Shown one piece after another: positions 33,901-46,162 of a stretch of DNA of 64,000 bases. Under the pieces are notes generated by a model. It was given only the letters and a program-made list of their open reading frames with translations. It did not search any database and was not told where the DNA came from. The DNA lies in contig CAKAKS010000001.1 in NCBI GenBank assembly GCA_916700875.1, positions 16,954,461 to 17,018,460 on the forward strand. The letters are read 5' to 3'. The translations under genes and the position numbers were made by a program. How positions within the stretch are numbered: the stretch's first letter is position 1; each line of letters opens with the position of its first letter. This DNA is from Sebastes aleutianus (lineage: Eukaryota; Chordata; Actinopteri; Perciformes; Sebastidae).

Positions 33901-36900
33901 ATTGAGATGGCAGGAGATTGAGTGATAGAATAGCTGTAATTCTTCCGAAATCCACTGTCATTGTACAGTATGTTCATTGTCAAAAAAGTAGTCCGTATCA
34001 TTTTTTATGGATCGTCATGATGCATCCCATTGGTCTTGATTTATGGTCCCACATTTACATTTTAAGAGTAAAAGCTACACTCCGTAGTTTCTAGGTGGCT
34101 CCTAATTGCAGCCGTTTGAGAACTTCTTTTTCGGAAATCTGTAAGATGACACTACAAACGCAGGGTTTATCATTTCACTAGCTTTCTAAAAAAAAAAAGA
34201 AGACACAAACGGGATAAAAGGATGCACTGCTGGTTCGTCTGTCTTTCTCTGCACAGAGGAGTGGTGGCTAAGAAGTATTCATAACAGCATCAGAATCTCA
34301 TCTGGGCAAATATAGGCCGAATCGATGTATTTTCAATTAGCGAGGGATGGGAACTGTCTTCTCTAATGCAGCCTCACTTTGTGATGAGCCTGGTAGAATG
34401 ATGGCTGTCTTTTTACATTAAGAAATGCCTTATGCAGCTTAAAAATATCGACAACTGCTGCTTTGTTAGCTGACAAAATGTATTTGTTGAATCTACTCCC
34501 ATAGATGTATGTTTTTCCTTTATGTTTTAACCCTCTGGTCGTGTGAAGCTCTGCACTCTTACCAGAGTTAACATAACAAGTGCGAGTGATGATTTCATAC
34601 ACTTGAAACATAAACTCTGCTCTGATCACCACACAGACACACACCAGCTTTGCCTCTTCTCCTGTATACACTGGGAGCACAGGCAATATTTGTAGAGTCA
34701 AGCATGCTCATCCTGTACTTTGCACCAGAGCAAGTCAGGAGCTGTTAATACATTTTCTGTGCAGCTCCGGCTCTCCACAGCTTCATGATAATATATTTCC
34801 ATCAGCTGAAAACAAGAAAAACACATCCGAGGCCTTTAATAATGTAGACAAGAGAGCCACTTTGCCCCACCCGCACAATGCATCCAAAAATTAGTGTCAA
34901 ACGCATGCATCTTCTGAAATAGCTTGGCAGCCAAAGCAGACTGAAAAATAAATACGTCAAATGTATTGGCGTTCCGTATGAATAATGGATATTCTAATAC
35001 ATCAGCGCGTTGTATTGTATTGCAAAAGAGCCATGTGAAATATACATCATCTAATTAGGCGATGTTCTCGGACGTGGCGCAGCCCGTTTTTTGATCAATA
35101 CGTAATAAGATCTAGTATCAATTAGTGATGGTTGAGGGGGGAGATTTAGCAGCAGAAAAATGGGGACTCTAAAAGTAAGTAAAATAACAGTAAAATCTCT
35201 GCGGCAGCAGGAATAAACAAATCACACCATAAAGATTTAAAAGTACCATTTTGAAAGCAGAATATTGAAATCTTTGGATTTACCGCATCATTATGCTGTG
35301 GCTCAGCTATAACCACTCTATTGATCAAAGGAATTATGTCTGCCTGGGTTTCTACACTGCATCAAGACTTTTCCATCTGTAAGAAGATAACTTCTGAAAA
35401 CAGTGACAAAATGATTGCTGGCATAGCAATAAATCCAGTGAATCAAATTATTGGGTTTATTCACAATCACCGGGCTTTTGCATGTACAATGGTTATTCTT
35501 TATTCTATTAAACAGCTATTTTTTTTAAAGGGAAACAACACTGTGCCACTGGATGACAAAACTTGTCATGTTGGATTGGAACGTCACTAAATGAACAGTG
35601 TTATTGCACGGGTTACGTACTCAATCCATTTATTGAAGTCAATACTGTGCCTTGTTACTCAAACCGGGAGATTAATCCTGAGTTATATGCACATCCATCA
35701 ATCCACTCATAACTGCAAGTCAGCCCGGCACAAGGATCTCAAACAGGGAGGGGATAGTAAAGGAAGATTGGGATCTGACCTGCTCTGCCGCCGGTGGTGG
35801 TGGCAGGCAGCCTATCTGTAACACAGGGCCAGTGTGCGCCTGTGTGTGTGTTGAGGGGGAGTCACTGAAGCAAAGACAGAGCATGCACTTGAATGATTGA
35901 GGTTACCCGGGTGACCTCATAAACCAAAACCCATGGCAGTCTCCCAAGGTGAACGCTGAATTATGCCGTCATTAAAGGACAGGCCCAGTTGCCAAGGTTA
36001 GTATGTAAAGTATAATCATCTTCCTCCCCCTTCTTCCAGTCACTCATTAGTCCCCCTCATGGGCCAACAGAGATTATACCTTGAACTTGCTTGACTATCA
36101 CTATCTGCCCGCTGGGAATGGCTCCGCTATGGGCCATTTATATCCCCTCCCACTATCTCCGGCTAGCTCGGCCTACAATTCTGCAGGTGTAGCGTCTGTA
36201 TGTGCCTGAGAGAGTCTGAGTGTACTTGTGTGTGTGTGTGTGTCTTCGTTCTGGCCCACACTCGGCACACAGATCATCGAGTTTGTCCCATAAAAAATGA
36301 GGGGTGCTTTGACTTACCGCCGCATTATGTCCCAATTTATAAAAGAACCGCTGGGAAGAAGCCCACTGGCGTCGCAACAATTTGTTAGAATTAGGACCAT
36401 TTGTTTGGTTTCCCCGGGCACTCGGTGCTGATTCAAATCCTTTGCTTCCAAAATGGTCTTGTGCAAAAAGTAGCACTACCAAACATCTCATAAATATGTG
36501 TCAAACGTAACTTGCACCCTTCAATTGTAAAGGACTATCTGTTGGGAGGTAATGGCAATCAAAATACATATTGCAATCAAGCCTGGACACTTTGGGGCAC
36601 TTCATCACATTAGTATGCATACAGGTCAGCCAAGTTTAATCAAATCCTGGAGAGCAACCAAAGGTTTCGTTTTTAGAGGAAATCATGTGCTGCTAAAACC
36701 AACCCGACCACTCATCACATTAATTTCCTTTTGTTTACCTGACATTGACCACTCGGAAACAAGTGCCATTCAAAGTCACAGCGATGGCTACAACGCACAC
36801 TTTGATTTTGAATGATTAAGTGTGGTTTTGTCTGCTCGTGCCTCTTTTGAATATTCAAAGGTATTACTATGAGTCGAGCTGTAATCTTGTTAAATATTTT

Positions 36901-37924
36901 AGCAGTAATGTGAACAGACTGTTTATGTTTGCATAAAGTGATAGATAATGTTTATCCACTTTCCCATTTACTCTAGCCAATTGCCTGCTAATGTTGGTAT
37001 CGGACGCTAAGAGAGGGTATTCATTTCAAAATTGGCAGCGACGCTGAGCACACTTCAAGCTACGAGTGCTTCTGGTCGGATGTACAGCTGCTAAAAAAGT
37101 AACACGTTCTGACTCAATTGATGTGTCTCCTTTGAGTTAGTCATACATTGCCATTCCATTTAGTGAGTATCATTTCCGCCGCTTTGTGTGAATGGTTTTA
37201 CAACAAGAGAGCTTGTGCATCAGGTAACCATTATATTGGAGGTTTATAGCATCAGAGTCTCTGACAGCACATCTCAATCCCCTTAAGAGAATAAAGAACT
37301 GCTTTGTTCCTGTAAAGTTGAGAAAAAGAGAGTATGATCAAGATAACTGAGTTTTTGCTGGACATTGATAGAGAACTACAGGGAAAAAAGGCTACGGTGT
37401 GTCACACACTCTAAGAATACAAAGCTTCATTATCATAAAGTAGACTTTGTATTGGCAACTAAAGCTTTCTTAGTGCCTTTTTGAAAATACTGTCTCTTGA
37501 TGTACAATTCTTTCAAATGGATTAAAGCCAACTGACATGCACTGTAAGGCAAAGACTAGCCTTTTTATGGTTCCAACAGGCTTTGATGTACCAGTGTCGA
37601 CTGTATTGCACAGTAACAGGCAAGTATACAGCACTACAGTATGTGGTACTGAAGAGTGACCCTCAAAGTGCAAAAGATAAGTCATTCTTTATCAGCTTTC
37701 CCACTTTTATATAATGATAAAAGCACAACACATTTGTTCAATGATCACTTGCAGGCAGTGGTGGGGAAAGTGTTCAGATAGTTAATATGTGTCCGTTTGC
37801 GTTCACTTGTGGCTTTGCATTAACTTTATATCAAATTGCGCTGCAAAACTCACTTTGAATTCTGTCTGAACACATCTTTAGAACTAAAGTTACAGTTTGT
37901 AACAGACTCTGGTTTTGCCCATAG
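30986..37924. other. Long stretch with no gene or bounded repeat
   Basis: About 6.9 kb of AT-rich, unique-looking sequence. Small features are a GA-rich tract (32629-32672), a G-tract inside GGTGGGTGGTGGTGGGG (33330-33350), an A-tract (34190) and a GT run (36229-36242). An acceptor-like tract ends at 33280 but its reading frames do not support an exon. The low repeat density compared with the rest of the window is itself notable. Confidence 0.5.
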
Positions 37925-38527
37925 ATTGTATTTAAGAAGTGGACGTAGTCACCGTGACGTCACCTATTGGTTTGTGGACTGCCGTTTTGAAGCCTCGAGT
38001 TCAGCATTTTGGCTGTCGCTATCTTGGTTATTTGCAACCAAATGTGACACGAGAGTGTGGAGCTAAGTACAAACGAACGCCGAATAAGACATTTTTAGGC
38101 GGCCAAATAGGTTATAATTAACTTTCATGAACTGAAAACACACTGTGAAAGGATTAAAGTTCTAAGACGAAAAAAAAGCGGACAACTCCCAGACCGGACA
38201 ACGCCGTGGTAGTGACCTGTCAATCACAAAGTAGCCACTGCCCTAAAGCATACCCTGCTTTATGGTCTATTTGATTCTAAATGGGACCATAATTTACTAA
38301 ATGAACATCATGCTGTATTGAAGAAGACTTGAAACTAGAGATTGAGACCATAAACTCATGTTTACAATGTTTACTGAGGTAATAAATCAAGTGAGAAGTA
38401 GGCTCATTCTCTCATAGACTTCTATACAATCAGACTACTTTTTGCAACCAGAGGAGTCGCCCCCTGCTGGCTATTAGAAAGAATGCAAGGTTAAGGCACT
38501 TCAGCATTGGCTTCATTTTTCAGACCC
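37925..38527 (-). repeat. Dispersed repeat K, copy K3 (inverted)
   Basis: Reverse complement of K1: CAAACCAATAGGTGACGTCA-type end at 37960, GGACAACTCCCAGACCGGAC, AGAGGAGTCGCCCCCTGCTG, then GCATTGGCTTCATTTTTCAG at the end. It is the longest of the three copies. Confidence 0.82.
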
Positions 38528-39904
38528 GGAGGTTGCCATCAGGTTTTAGCCTCCAAGGGGCCGGTCACATGCCGTGTTTTTTTGTGCCCTCAAATCCATT
38601 GTTGACTATTTTACTTGCTTCACCCTCTCCGTCCTAGAACGTCACAAAATCCGGTTTAAAGGTGAGCCAAACTGACAGAGAAATCGAGCAGTAAGGCTAG
38701 TGTGCGGGATTTACTCTGCTGGAAATCCATTTATCTTAATCTATCTTTATTTTGTTTAGTTTAGTCAATGAGGCTTCCTGCTAAATTACCACAACTTCAT
38801 CATCATTGCGGCGCAGGTTTTGGATGCTTAGTAACGGCAGGCCCGTCAGGAGCGCAACCCCCCAAGCACCTTGGATAAAGGATGAAAGCGGCACGGCTGG
38901 CGTTTGACAAGTTTCTAGACGCAACATGTGAACAGCCCCTAATGGGACCAAATCTATCTATGCTGCTATTCTTGCTTCACATCCCGAATGACACAATGCA
39001 ACGGGTCGGCCAGTAATGATCTGCCACGCCCACCCTATTCTCAGGAGAAGCTGGGCAAGAACAAGGTGTTCCTTGTTCTGAACATACAAGCTCCACTACA
39101 CTGAACTGAACAACACTTTGAGCTCTTAGCAGTGCATTAGCACCTAAGACTCTCACACAACAAGTGTCTCACTCACATCCTTTAATGCTAAGCACAGCCC
39201 TGAAGAAAGACCCAGATACACCCAGCAGGTACATCTGATGAATGTACAGGAGAATGAAGCACAAAGCTCCACACAGGCTGCACTGAACGAGGCTTGATGC
39301 CTCACAACTTCTTGAGGAGTGCGCACAAACAGCTGTAGAAGGATCCCATTTTGGTATGCCATCTTCCCAGGATAAATTATGCAACCTCTCTGTCACTGTC
39401 CCTGTCATCCTTACGGGTGGGAGGATTGAGTGCATTGTGCTGATGCGTTAGCGCTAAATGTTCTCAGACAAGAAGGATGGATTCTGTTTGAGGCACCACT
39501 CTGATCCGCTCTTTTAAATATGCAGCTCAGGTTTACTGAAAGGTACACAAATCACTCCGTCTCTTTGCTGAGGTCAAAGCAAGTAGTTACACCATCTTAA
39601 TTGCCAGTGACTTGAAGAAATGTGCCAAATGTGCTCGAAGGACTCTTTTGACAGGACCTCAATAACCAAAGGCAATTCAGTGGACAATTCCTTAACACCC
39701 AGTATGAAATGCTTCACGACAGACTTTCTTCAACTCATTAATTTGATTCAAATGTAACCAGTCCTCCTTCCAGCAGAAGCTACAGAAGTTGCACTGGTTC
39801 TTTGTCATAAAACAGCACAAAATCAGTGCAGCAACACAGTGGACTGGCACCAGTTTCTGCAAACCATTTGCAGATGTTCAACCATTTGGTTTACTTTACA
39901 TACA

Positions 39905-39936
<32 letters not shown>

Positions 39937-40307
39937 CTATTTTAAATCATATTAATTTAAACCTCTGTATCCACACAAAGACACCAATCTGTCATCGTCA
40001 TTGACAACAACAGTCCCGGTAGTCATGGGCACTTTGACCATGGCAGAGGTTCCTAGTGTGATTGGATTTGAACGCGGGTGGTGGGTGAATGCAGATTGAA
40101 TGTATTCACCTGGCTTTTAATCTGGACTCGTCTGTCCCTTTCTGATATTGTATCAATTAATGTGTGGCATTTACCTCAAATCAGAGACTGCAGATTACAT
40201 TAAAGGCAAATAACAGTGCTGCTGCCTTCAGATGATTGTGGGGAGTCAGTCAGCAGAAAAGCTGGGCCTTCATACGGATATTGAAAAAAGTTGTATTTTC
40301 ACAATGT
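38528..40307. other. No gene seen
   Basis: No recognisable coding region. It contains only the AAT microsatellite annotated separately. Confidence 0.5.
39906..39935. repeat. (AAT)n microsatellite
   Basis: About ten perfect AAT units. Confidence 0.97.
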
Positions 40308-40762
40308 ATCCTCATACAAGAGATCGCATGATATCTTACAAAAAGTTATTCCTCATTTTTCCTACGAATGTCCAGCAACACGTGACGCACATGTCAATTT
40401 CCGCTCCAGTCTTTTCAAAATAAACTTCCATCTCCATCTTCCAGGACACTTAGTTAGGTTTAGGAAAAGATCGTAATTTGGGTTAAAATAACTCCCGAAA
40501 GTGGCGTTACTTAAGTACGGAAGTTACGTTACAAATAAATCAACATTGACAACTGGTTTCACACGGGGTACGAACAGGGTCTCCTGGGAGAAAGTCTGGT
40601 GTTTTTTGACCCGCCCTCCTCCTTACGCGGCGTTTGTCGCTCTTTGTACTTATTGGTCCACAATACATGGATTACATACAAGTTGATTTTGTGGGATATA
40701 TACTAATCAAAGAGCATTACTTTTCATAGGTATAGCTATGAAGGGTGTATGATACCAGCCTG
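40308..40762 (+). mobile_element. Element A, copy A3, complete and uninterrupted
   Basis: Runs from ATCCTCATACAAGAGATCGC to GTATGATACCAGCCTG. Inverted ends: CTCATACAAGAGATCGCATG at left, and the reverse complement of CATAGGTATAGCTATGAAGG...TGTATGATACC at right. It retains a single TTAGGTTTAGG unit (40454-40465) where A2 has 24 units. It also has the intact site TACTTAAGTA (TTAA at 40511-40514) at which B1 sits in A1. Imperfect flanking direct repeats ATTTTCACAATGTATC and ATTTTCATTGTGTATC border it. Non-coding. Confidence 0.8.
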
Positions 40763-42490
40763 ATTTTCATTGTGTATCTATACCTGTATATGTCTTTTGG
40801 CTGGTTTAAGTATAAGCAAAGTAAAACAGGCAAGCGTGACATGACAGTTCATGAAAGGTCAACTACAATAAAATAATTGTACAAACTTAAAAGTGCCTTG
40901 CACAGTAAAATAAAATGTAAAATGTGGTCTGCCTTGATAGCAAAATATCAGTGTGTCCCTGGATTACTAATGACATACCCACTACTGTAGGATACCTCTT
41001 CTCCCACTATAGCACACTGCAAGTCATCTATAGTGAGGAACCTAGACTCTGAGAAAATGTCTCTTAGCCAAAACAAAGGTTGTGACTCACACTATACACA
41101 TGCACAAAAATGGGAATTTGAAAACATTTCAATCGGTTCTCTCGTGGTTGCAGGCGCTTTGGCTTTGCTGGTGAGATTCTGGGTTTCAATCCTAGCTGTG
41201 CTTTTTCCTGAATTTCTCCTCTGGGGATCAATAAAGGTTTATCTTATCTTGTATTTATAGAAATGGGTGATTATAATTGCGCCAATACTGACACAAATAA
41301 CAAACATTTTGATAATCATCCAGTTACTGGCAAGTACACAGCTAGCAATTCACTGGAGAAACTTGGTGGAAGCAGCAGCATGCATTTAACTGTTTACGTA
41401 AATCAAATAAGTTGATTTTGGTTCAATCACTACATCAAAACAACAGTTGAGCTCCTGAGTAGTTGAGCCAATAGCACCCGCTCTAACCATAAGGGATAAA
41501 CAGGTTTGAAGAGCAAGAACTTCTTATTCAGTTTTTAAAAGTTTAAATTTATTTGACAATTTGTATATTTTTCCTGCATCACAAACAACGAAATGACCTT
41601 TTCTAATAAGAAGTGAGAGAGTGCTGCTCACTCCCCCAGGCTCCACAAACACACAGGCAGCCATGGTTCAGTACAGCTGGGTGTGGATTTTCTTAAGAAG
41701 GAGCCCCTCTAGCTGGGCCAAGCCCAGCAGCCTGTTCTTTCCTGCTCAGCAGCTTAACCATAAGAGCAACGGGAATAGGTTTACTGTGAAAGGTCACTGC
41801 ACCTTAGGCCAATGGAGAGAAATTGGAGAAGGGCACTTAACCCACTGCTCATGTTCGGACACAAGAAACTGAGGAAGATGTGCTACATTTTAAGTGTTTC
41901 CATGAGGTTTTAGGCCGTGAAGACAAAGTTGTGGCATGTGCTGAACAGCAGTGCCCGTAGGCCCCTCCTGATTGGCTCAGCACACGTGAAAATATAAGCA
42001 CAAAGACAGAAATGGCTGGTTCCCTGAAAAGGTCCAGTGAATAGGCCCTCCCCAGATCTGCTTTACTCATATCAACACATGTGCATGCTCTCTTTCTTCT
42101 ACTAAACACATACATGTAAACTGAGAGAGACTTACTCAGTGACGGGGGCTACACAATTCACTCCGACATTAGCGAATAGTCAGTTTAGATCAGTAAATTG
42201 CTCAGGTCATGCGGTTGCGTACAAAGCCGGTCCTGACCCGTGAGCCATGTAAACCTTTTGCCATTGCCACACCGGACACCCCAGTGCTCCAACTTCAATC
42301 CTCCCTCCTTTAAAATGGTTTGCTCAATCTGTCTGTCTAAGAATAAATAGACCTATACAGAAAAGAATGAGGTTGAAACAAACATTTGTTGAACATAATA
42401 CAAATATTCATACTAGGTTATGTGTTGTCTGGATACTTGATGGTTATTATTTACTGAGAGATGTGCATCCATGTTGCCCAGCATGCCCAG
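40763..42490. other. No gene seen apart from a SINE
   Basis: Unremarkable sequence around the SINE at 41139-41262. Confidence 0.45.
41139..41262 (+). mobile_element. tRNA-derived SINE with LINE-type tail
   Basis: A tRNA-like head (TCTCGTGGTTGCAGGCGC with B-box-like GGGTTTCAATCC) joins a 3' tail CTGGGGATCAATAAAGG followed by TTATCTTATC. That tail is shared with fish LINEs of the L2/CR1 or RTE sort. No coding capacity. Confidence 0.6.
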
Positions 42491-42572
42491 CCAGTGGTGT
42501 AGGCAGAAATCACAGTGTGGGTTGGCATCGAGAAAATCAGGTGGGCCCAGCCCGTCCAAAACCAAACATCTA

Positions 42573-44192
42573 CAGACGTAGGCAAAGTTGTTGGTAACGT
42601 TCCGTTAAAGAGAGAAAAACCCACAATGGTCACTGAAATAACTTGAAACTGACAAAAGTAATAATAAATAAAAATTCACTGAAAATGAACTAATGAAAAT
42701 CAGATATTGTTTTTGAATTATGGTTCAGCAGAATCATTTAAAAAAACAAACTAATGAAACTGGCCTGGACAAAAATGATGGTACTCTTAACTTAATATTT
42801 TGTTGCACAACCTTTTGAGGCAATCACTGCAATCAAGTGATTTCTGTAACTCTCAATGAGACTTCTGCACCTGTCGACAGGTATTTTGGCCCACTCCTCG
42901 TGAGCAAACTGCTCCAGCTGTCTCAGGTTTGAAGGGTGCCTTCTCCGAATGCATGTTTCAGCTCCTTCCACAGATGTTCAATAGGATTTAGATCAGGGCT
43001 CATAGAAGGCCACTTCAGAATAGTCCAATGTTTTGTTCTTAGCCATTCTTGGGTGTTTTTAGCTGTGTTTTGGGTCATTATCCTGTTTGAGGACCCATGA
43101 CCTGCAACTGAGACCAAGCTTTCTGACACTGGGCAGCACATTTCGCTCCAGAATGCCTTGATAGTCTTGAGATTTCATTGCACCCTGCACAGATTCAAGA
43201 CACCCTGTGCCAGATGCAGCAAAGCAGCCCCATAACATAACCGAGCCTCCTCCATGTTTCACATTAGGTACAGTGTTCTTTTCTTTGGATGCTTCATCTC
43301 TTCGTCTGTGAACATAGAGCTGATGTGACTTGCCAAAAAGCTCCAGTTTTGTCTCATCTGTCCAAAGGACATTCTCCCAGAAGCTTTGTGGCTTGTCAAT
43401 ATGCATTTTGGAAAATTCCAGTCTCGCTTTTTTATGATTTGGTGTCCTCCTGGGTCGTCTTCCATTAAGTCCACTTTGGCTCAAACAGTGACGGATGGTG
43501 CGATCTGACACTGATGTACCTTGACCTTGGAGTTCACCTCTAATCTCTTTGGAAGTTGTTCTGGGCTCTTTGGTTACCATTCGTATTATCCGTCTCTTCA
43601 ATATGTCATCAATTTTCCCCTTGCAGCCACGTCCAGGGAGGTTGGCTACAGTCCCATGGACCTTAAACTTCTGAATAATATGTGCAGCTGTAGTCACAGG
43701 AACATCAAGCTGCTTGGAGATGGTCTTATAGCCTTTACCTTTAACATGAAGGTCTATAATGTTCTTTCTGATCTCCTGAGACAACTCTCTCCTTAGCTTT
43801 CTGTGGTCCATGTTCAGTGTGGTACACACCATGATGCCAAACAGCACAGTGACTACTTTTCACCCATTAAATAGGCAGACTGACTGATTACAAGTTTGAA
43901 GATACCTGTGATGCTAATTACAGGACACACCTTAGTTTAACATGTCCCTATGGTCACATTATTTTACATCTTTTCTAGGGCTACCATCATTTTTGTCCAG
44001 GCCAGTTTCATTAGTTTGTTTTTTAAAATGATTCTGTTGAACCACAATTCAAAAACAATATCTGATTTTCATTAGTTCATTTTCAGTAAATTTTTATTTA
44101 TTATTACTTTTGTCAGTTTCAAGTTATTTCAGTGACCATTGTGGGTTTTTCTCTCTTTAACGGAACGTTACCAACAACTTTGCCTACGTCTG
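42573..44192 (-). mobile_element. Tc1-like DNA transposon, copy 2 (complete)
   Basis: Complete 1620-bp element: CAGACGTAGGCAAAGTTG at left, CAACTTTGCCTACGTCTG at right, TA at 42571-42572 and 44193-44194. Same family as 1-1613 in opposite orientation, with inverted repeats about 42573-42785 and 43981-44192. The flanks differ from copy 1. Confidence 0.97.
42792..43832 (-). pseudogene. Tc1-type DD34E transposase, two frameshifts
   Basis: Same protein as at 353-1394. Catalytic residues: first Asp in WTDETKLELFG, second Asp codon at 43080-43082 and Glu codon at 42977-42979. The second Asp to Glu distance is again 103 nt, so it carries the same 2-nt deletion after DPKH as copy 1. A second lesion, a 1-nt deletion near 42947-42950, shifts the frame after KELKHA, where copy 1 continues open. 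The basic linker is altered (GRGCKGK against GRGRKRK). ATG chosen at 43832, matching 353 in copy 1. Non-functional. Confidence 0.95.
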
Positions 44193-44785
44193 TATATGTT
44201 AACCAAAATAAATAGGTCATTACTAGTAAACTTCACTGAATGCACCACAGTCTAATCATACAAGCCTTATACATCACCATCAGAGGTAATGGTACAGGCA
44301 CCTGACATGTATACAATACATATTTACCTACTTCGTGCATATAAAGTAACCTGTTACATTAATCATTCAATATTTATTCCAGCATATTTCCACTCTGCAC
44401 CATTGCCATGTATACCATAAATATATATTTTTTCTTTACTCTTGTTCAGCTTTGTTGACCTTGTTTTTAGCTGCATTTCTATTTCCACATGTAAAAATGA
44501 CAGAAAAATAACCAGAGTCAAATTCCCAGTAGCCTATGTGTAGGTGTGTAGGCCAAACGTCAACAGCATGGCCTGGCACGGCGGCCACATATTCACACAC
44601 ACACAGCTGACAGCAACATCAGCATAAAATCCAATTGTGCACCGAACAAAAACTACACCCAATGAAAAAATAAATTAGCTTACTTTTGATGGTCACAGCC
44701 GGAGACGACGGGGCTTGGTGTTGAACGCTGAAAAGGAGAGCAGGGGCAAAGAGTTCAGTCTGATATGATGCCCTGATGCCAGTTT

Positions 44786-45024
44786 TTATCTGACTGACAG
44801 TTGAAAAGAGTCTGTAGGCCTACAGCTTGTTGTGGGTGGGGTGACGAGGGGACACATACTTGTTGAGGAGAAACTGCCGCAGGAGTAGGTCTTGGTTGAG
44901 GGTGATAGCTGTACTTCTTCCTCCTGCTCCTCAGGCTTCTGTTCCTCAATGCACAGGTGTTTAACGAGTGACCGTGTTATCTGGTGACTCTCAGCCGAAT
45001 CCATGCATTTTATATAACTGGTTG
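44786..45024 (-). other. Exon-like open stretch, possibly transposon-derived
   Basis: The minus strand reads ITRSLVKHLCIEEQKPEEQE, then an acidic and serine-rich part, with a possible donor CAACAA-GTATGT near 44862. It lies directly beside G1. I do not recognise the protein. It may be a domesticated-gene or transposase fragment of the larger host element, or a chance frame. Confidence 0.2.
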
Positions 45025-45032
45025 ACATAGAT

Positions 45033-45564
45033 CAGGGGTCTGCAACCTGCGGCTCCGGAGCCACATGTGGCTCTTTAGCCCCTCTCCAGTGTCTCTCTGT
45101 GGATTTTTAAAAGAATGGAAATGAATAACTGTTTTTTTGTTTACATTTTAATTTTTATTTATCATTGTTGTAGGTCTATGGTACGACGGTATGACGGAGT
45201 ATTAGGGCCACATTGAGGGAAATAAAATAGATCGGAGATTTTGAGAATAAAGTCATAATATATATATATATATATATATAGTAGTATAGTAGTATAGTAG
45301 TATTAATTTTACAAGTTAATTTCTTTTTTTCCCCGTAAAGTTATGACTTTATTCTGGTAATATTACGACTTTTTTTCTCCTAAAGTTATGACTTTAATAT
45401 TGTGACTTTTTTCTCCTAAAGTTATGACTTTATTCTGGTAATATGACTTTATTCTCGAAATCTCAGATTTTTTTTTCTCTCAATGCCCCTCCCTCACTGC
45501 AAATGTTTTGCAGCTCCAGACAGATGAAAATGGCTCTTTTGATAGTAAATGTTGCCGACCCCTG
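45033..45564 (+). mobile_element. hAT miniature element G1 with perfect target duplication
   Basis: 532 bp. Ends CAGGGGTCTGCAAC and GTTGCCGACCCCTG are inverted and it is flanked by identical 8-bp ACATAGAT (45025-45032 and 45565-45572), the hAT signature. Inside, AGTCATAA-type words on the left face inverted TTATGACTTTATTCT words on the right, giving a foldback. A TA run (45258-45280) and TAGTAGTA repeats also lie inside. No transposase, so it would need one in trans. Confidence 0.92.
45258..45280. repeat. (TA)n microsatellite inside G1
   Basis: Perfect TA run followed by irregular TAGTATAG repeats. Confidence 0.95.
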
Positions 45565-45572
45565 ACATAGAT

Positions 45573-46022
45573 AATAAACACAGAGGAACATTTATTTAAA
45601 ATTGATAAAGTAAAATTCAAAGCAAAAAAAAATGTTTTATGATTGTAGTCAGATAATTGAAACAGCTGACTGTCATTCACTGGATGATCCAACAAATAAT
45701 GGAAGCCTTCTGATTGGTTGGTTAATGCCAAGTGGGTGGACCCCCAGACCTACCTACAGTAGAGTCACCTAAACCTGCATGGCTCACTGTCTTGTTATAA
45801 ACTATGTGCGTCTTTGAGGAGAGCCATCACGCTGCTGCAGTTTATAAACACCGTTTGAGTTTATAAATAGTTGTATTTCTCTCTCAGTTTAGTCATGCAC
45901 AAAGTCACAGAACACCTGGAAGAGACAGACAGACCAGAGATGTACTGCAGCCAGGTTAGCAAGACAGACTAGAGAGACATGCACTGCAACCTACAACAAC
46001 TTAACATTAAACACAAGTTTAC
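45573..46022. other. No gene seen
   Basis: Sequence between G1 and the exon-like start at 46092, possibly an intron of the decayed host element. Confidence 0.35.
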
Positions 46023-46092
46023 CTGATTGCTGCTCCCGCAATTCACTCTCATGGTGTTTTATTTCTCTTTTTCGTGGACACTTCTGCTCCAT
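46023..46092 (-). other. Possible first coding exon of the decayed host element
   Basis: The minus strand starts ATG at 46092 with MEQKCPRKREIKHHESELRE and ends CAG-GTAAAC (donor at 46022-46017). A short basic start of this kind is seen in element-encoded proteins of hAT type, but the match is only stylistic. Confidence 0.2.
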
Positions 46093-46137
46093 CTTTTCAC
46101 CGAAGTTGTAAACATTGATTGGCACCCGCTTTGACAC

Positions 46138-46162
46138 GAGGAGGAGGAGGAGGAGGAGGAGG
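46138..46162. repeat. (GAG)n microsatellite
   Basis: Eight GAG units. Confidence 0.95.
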
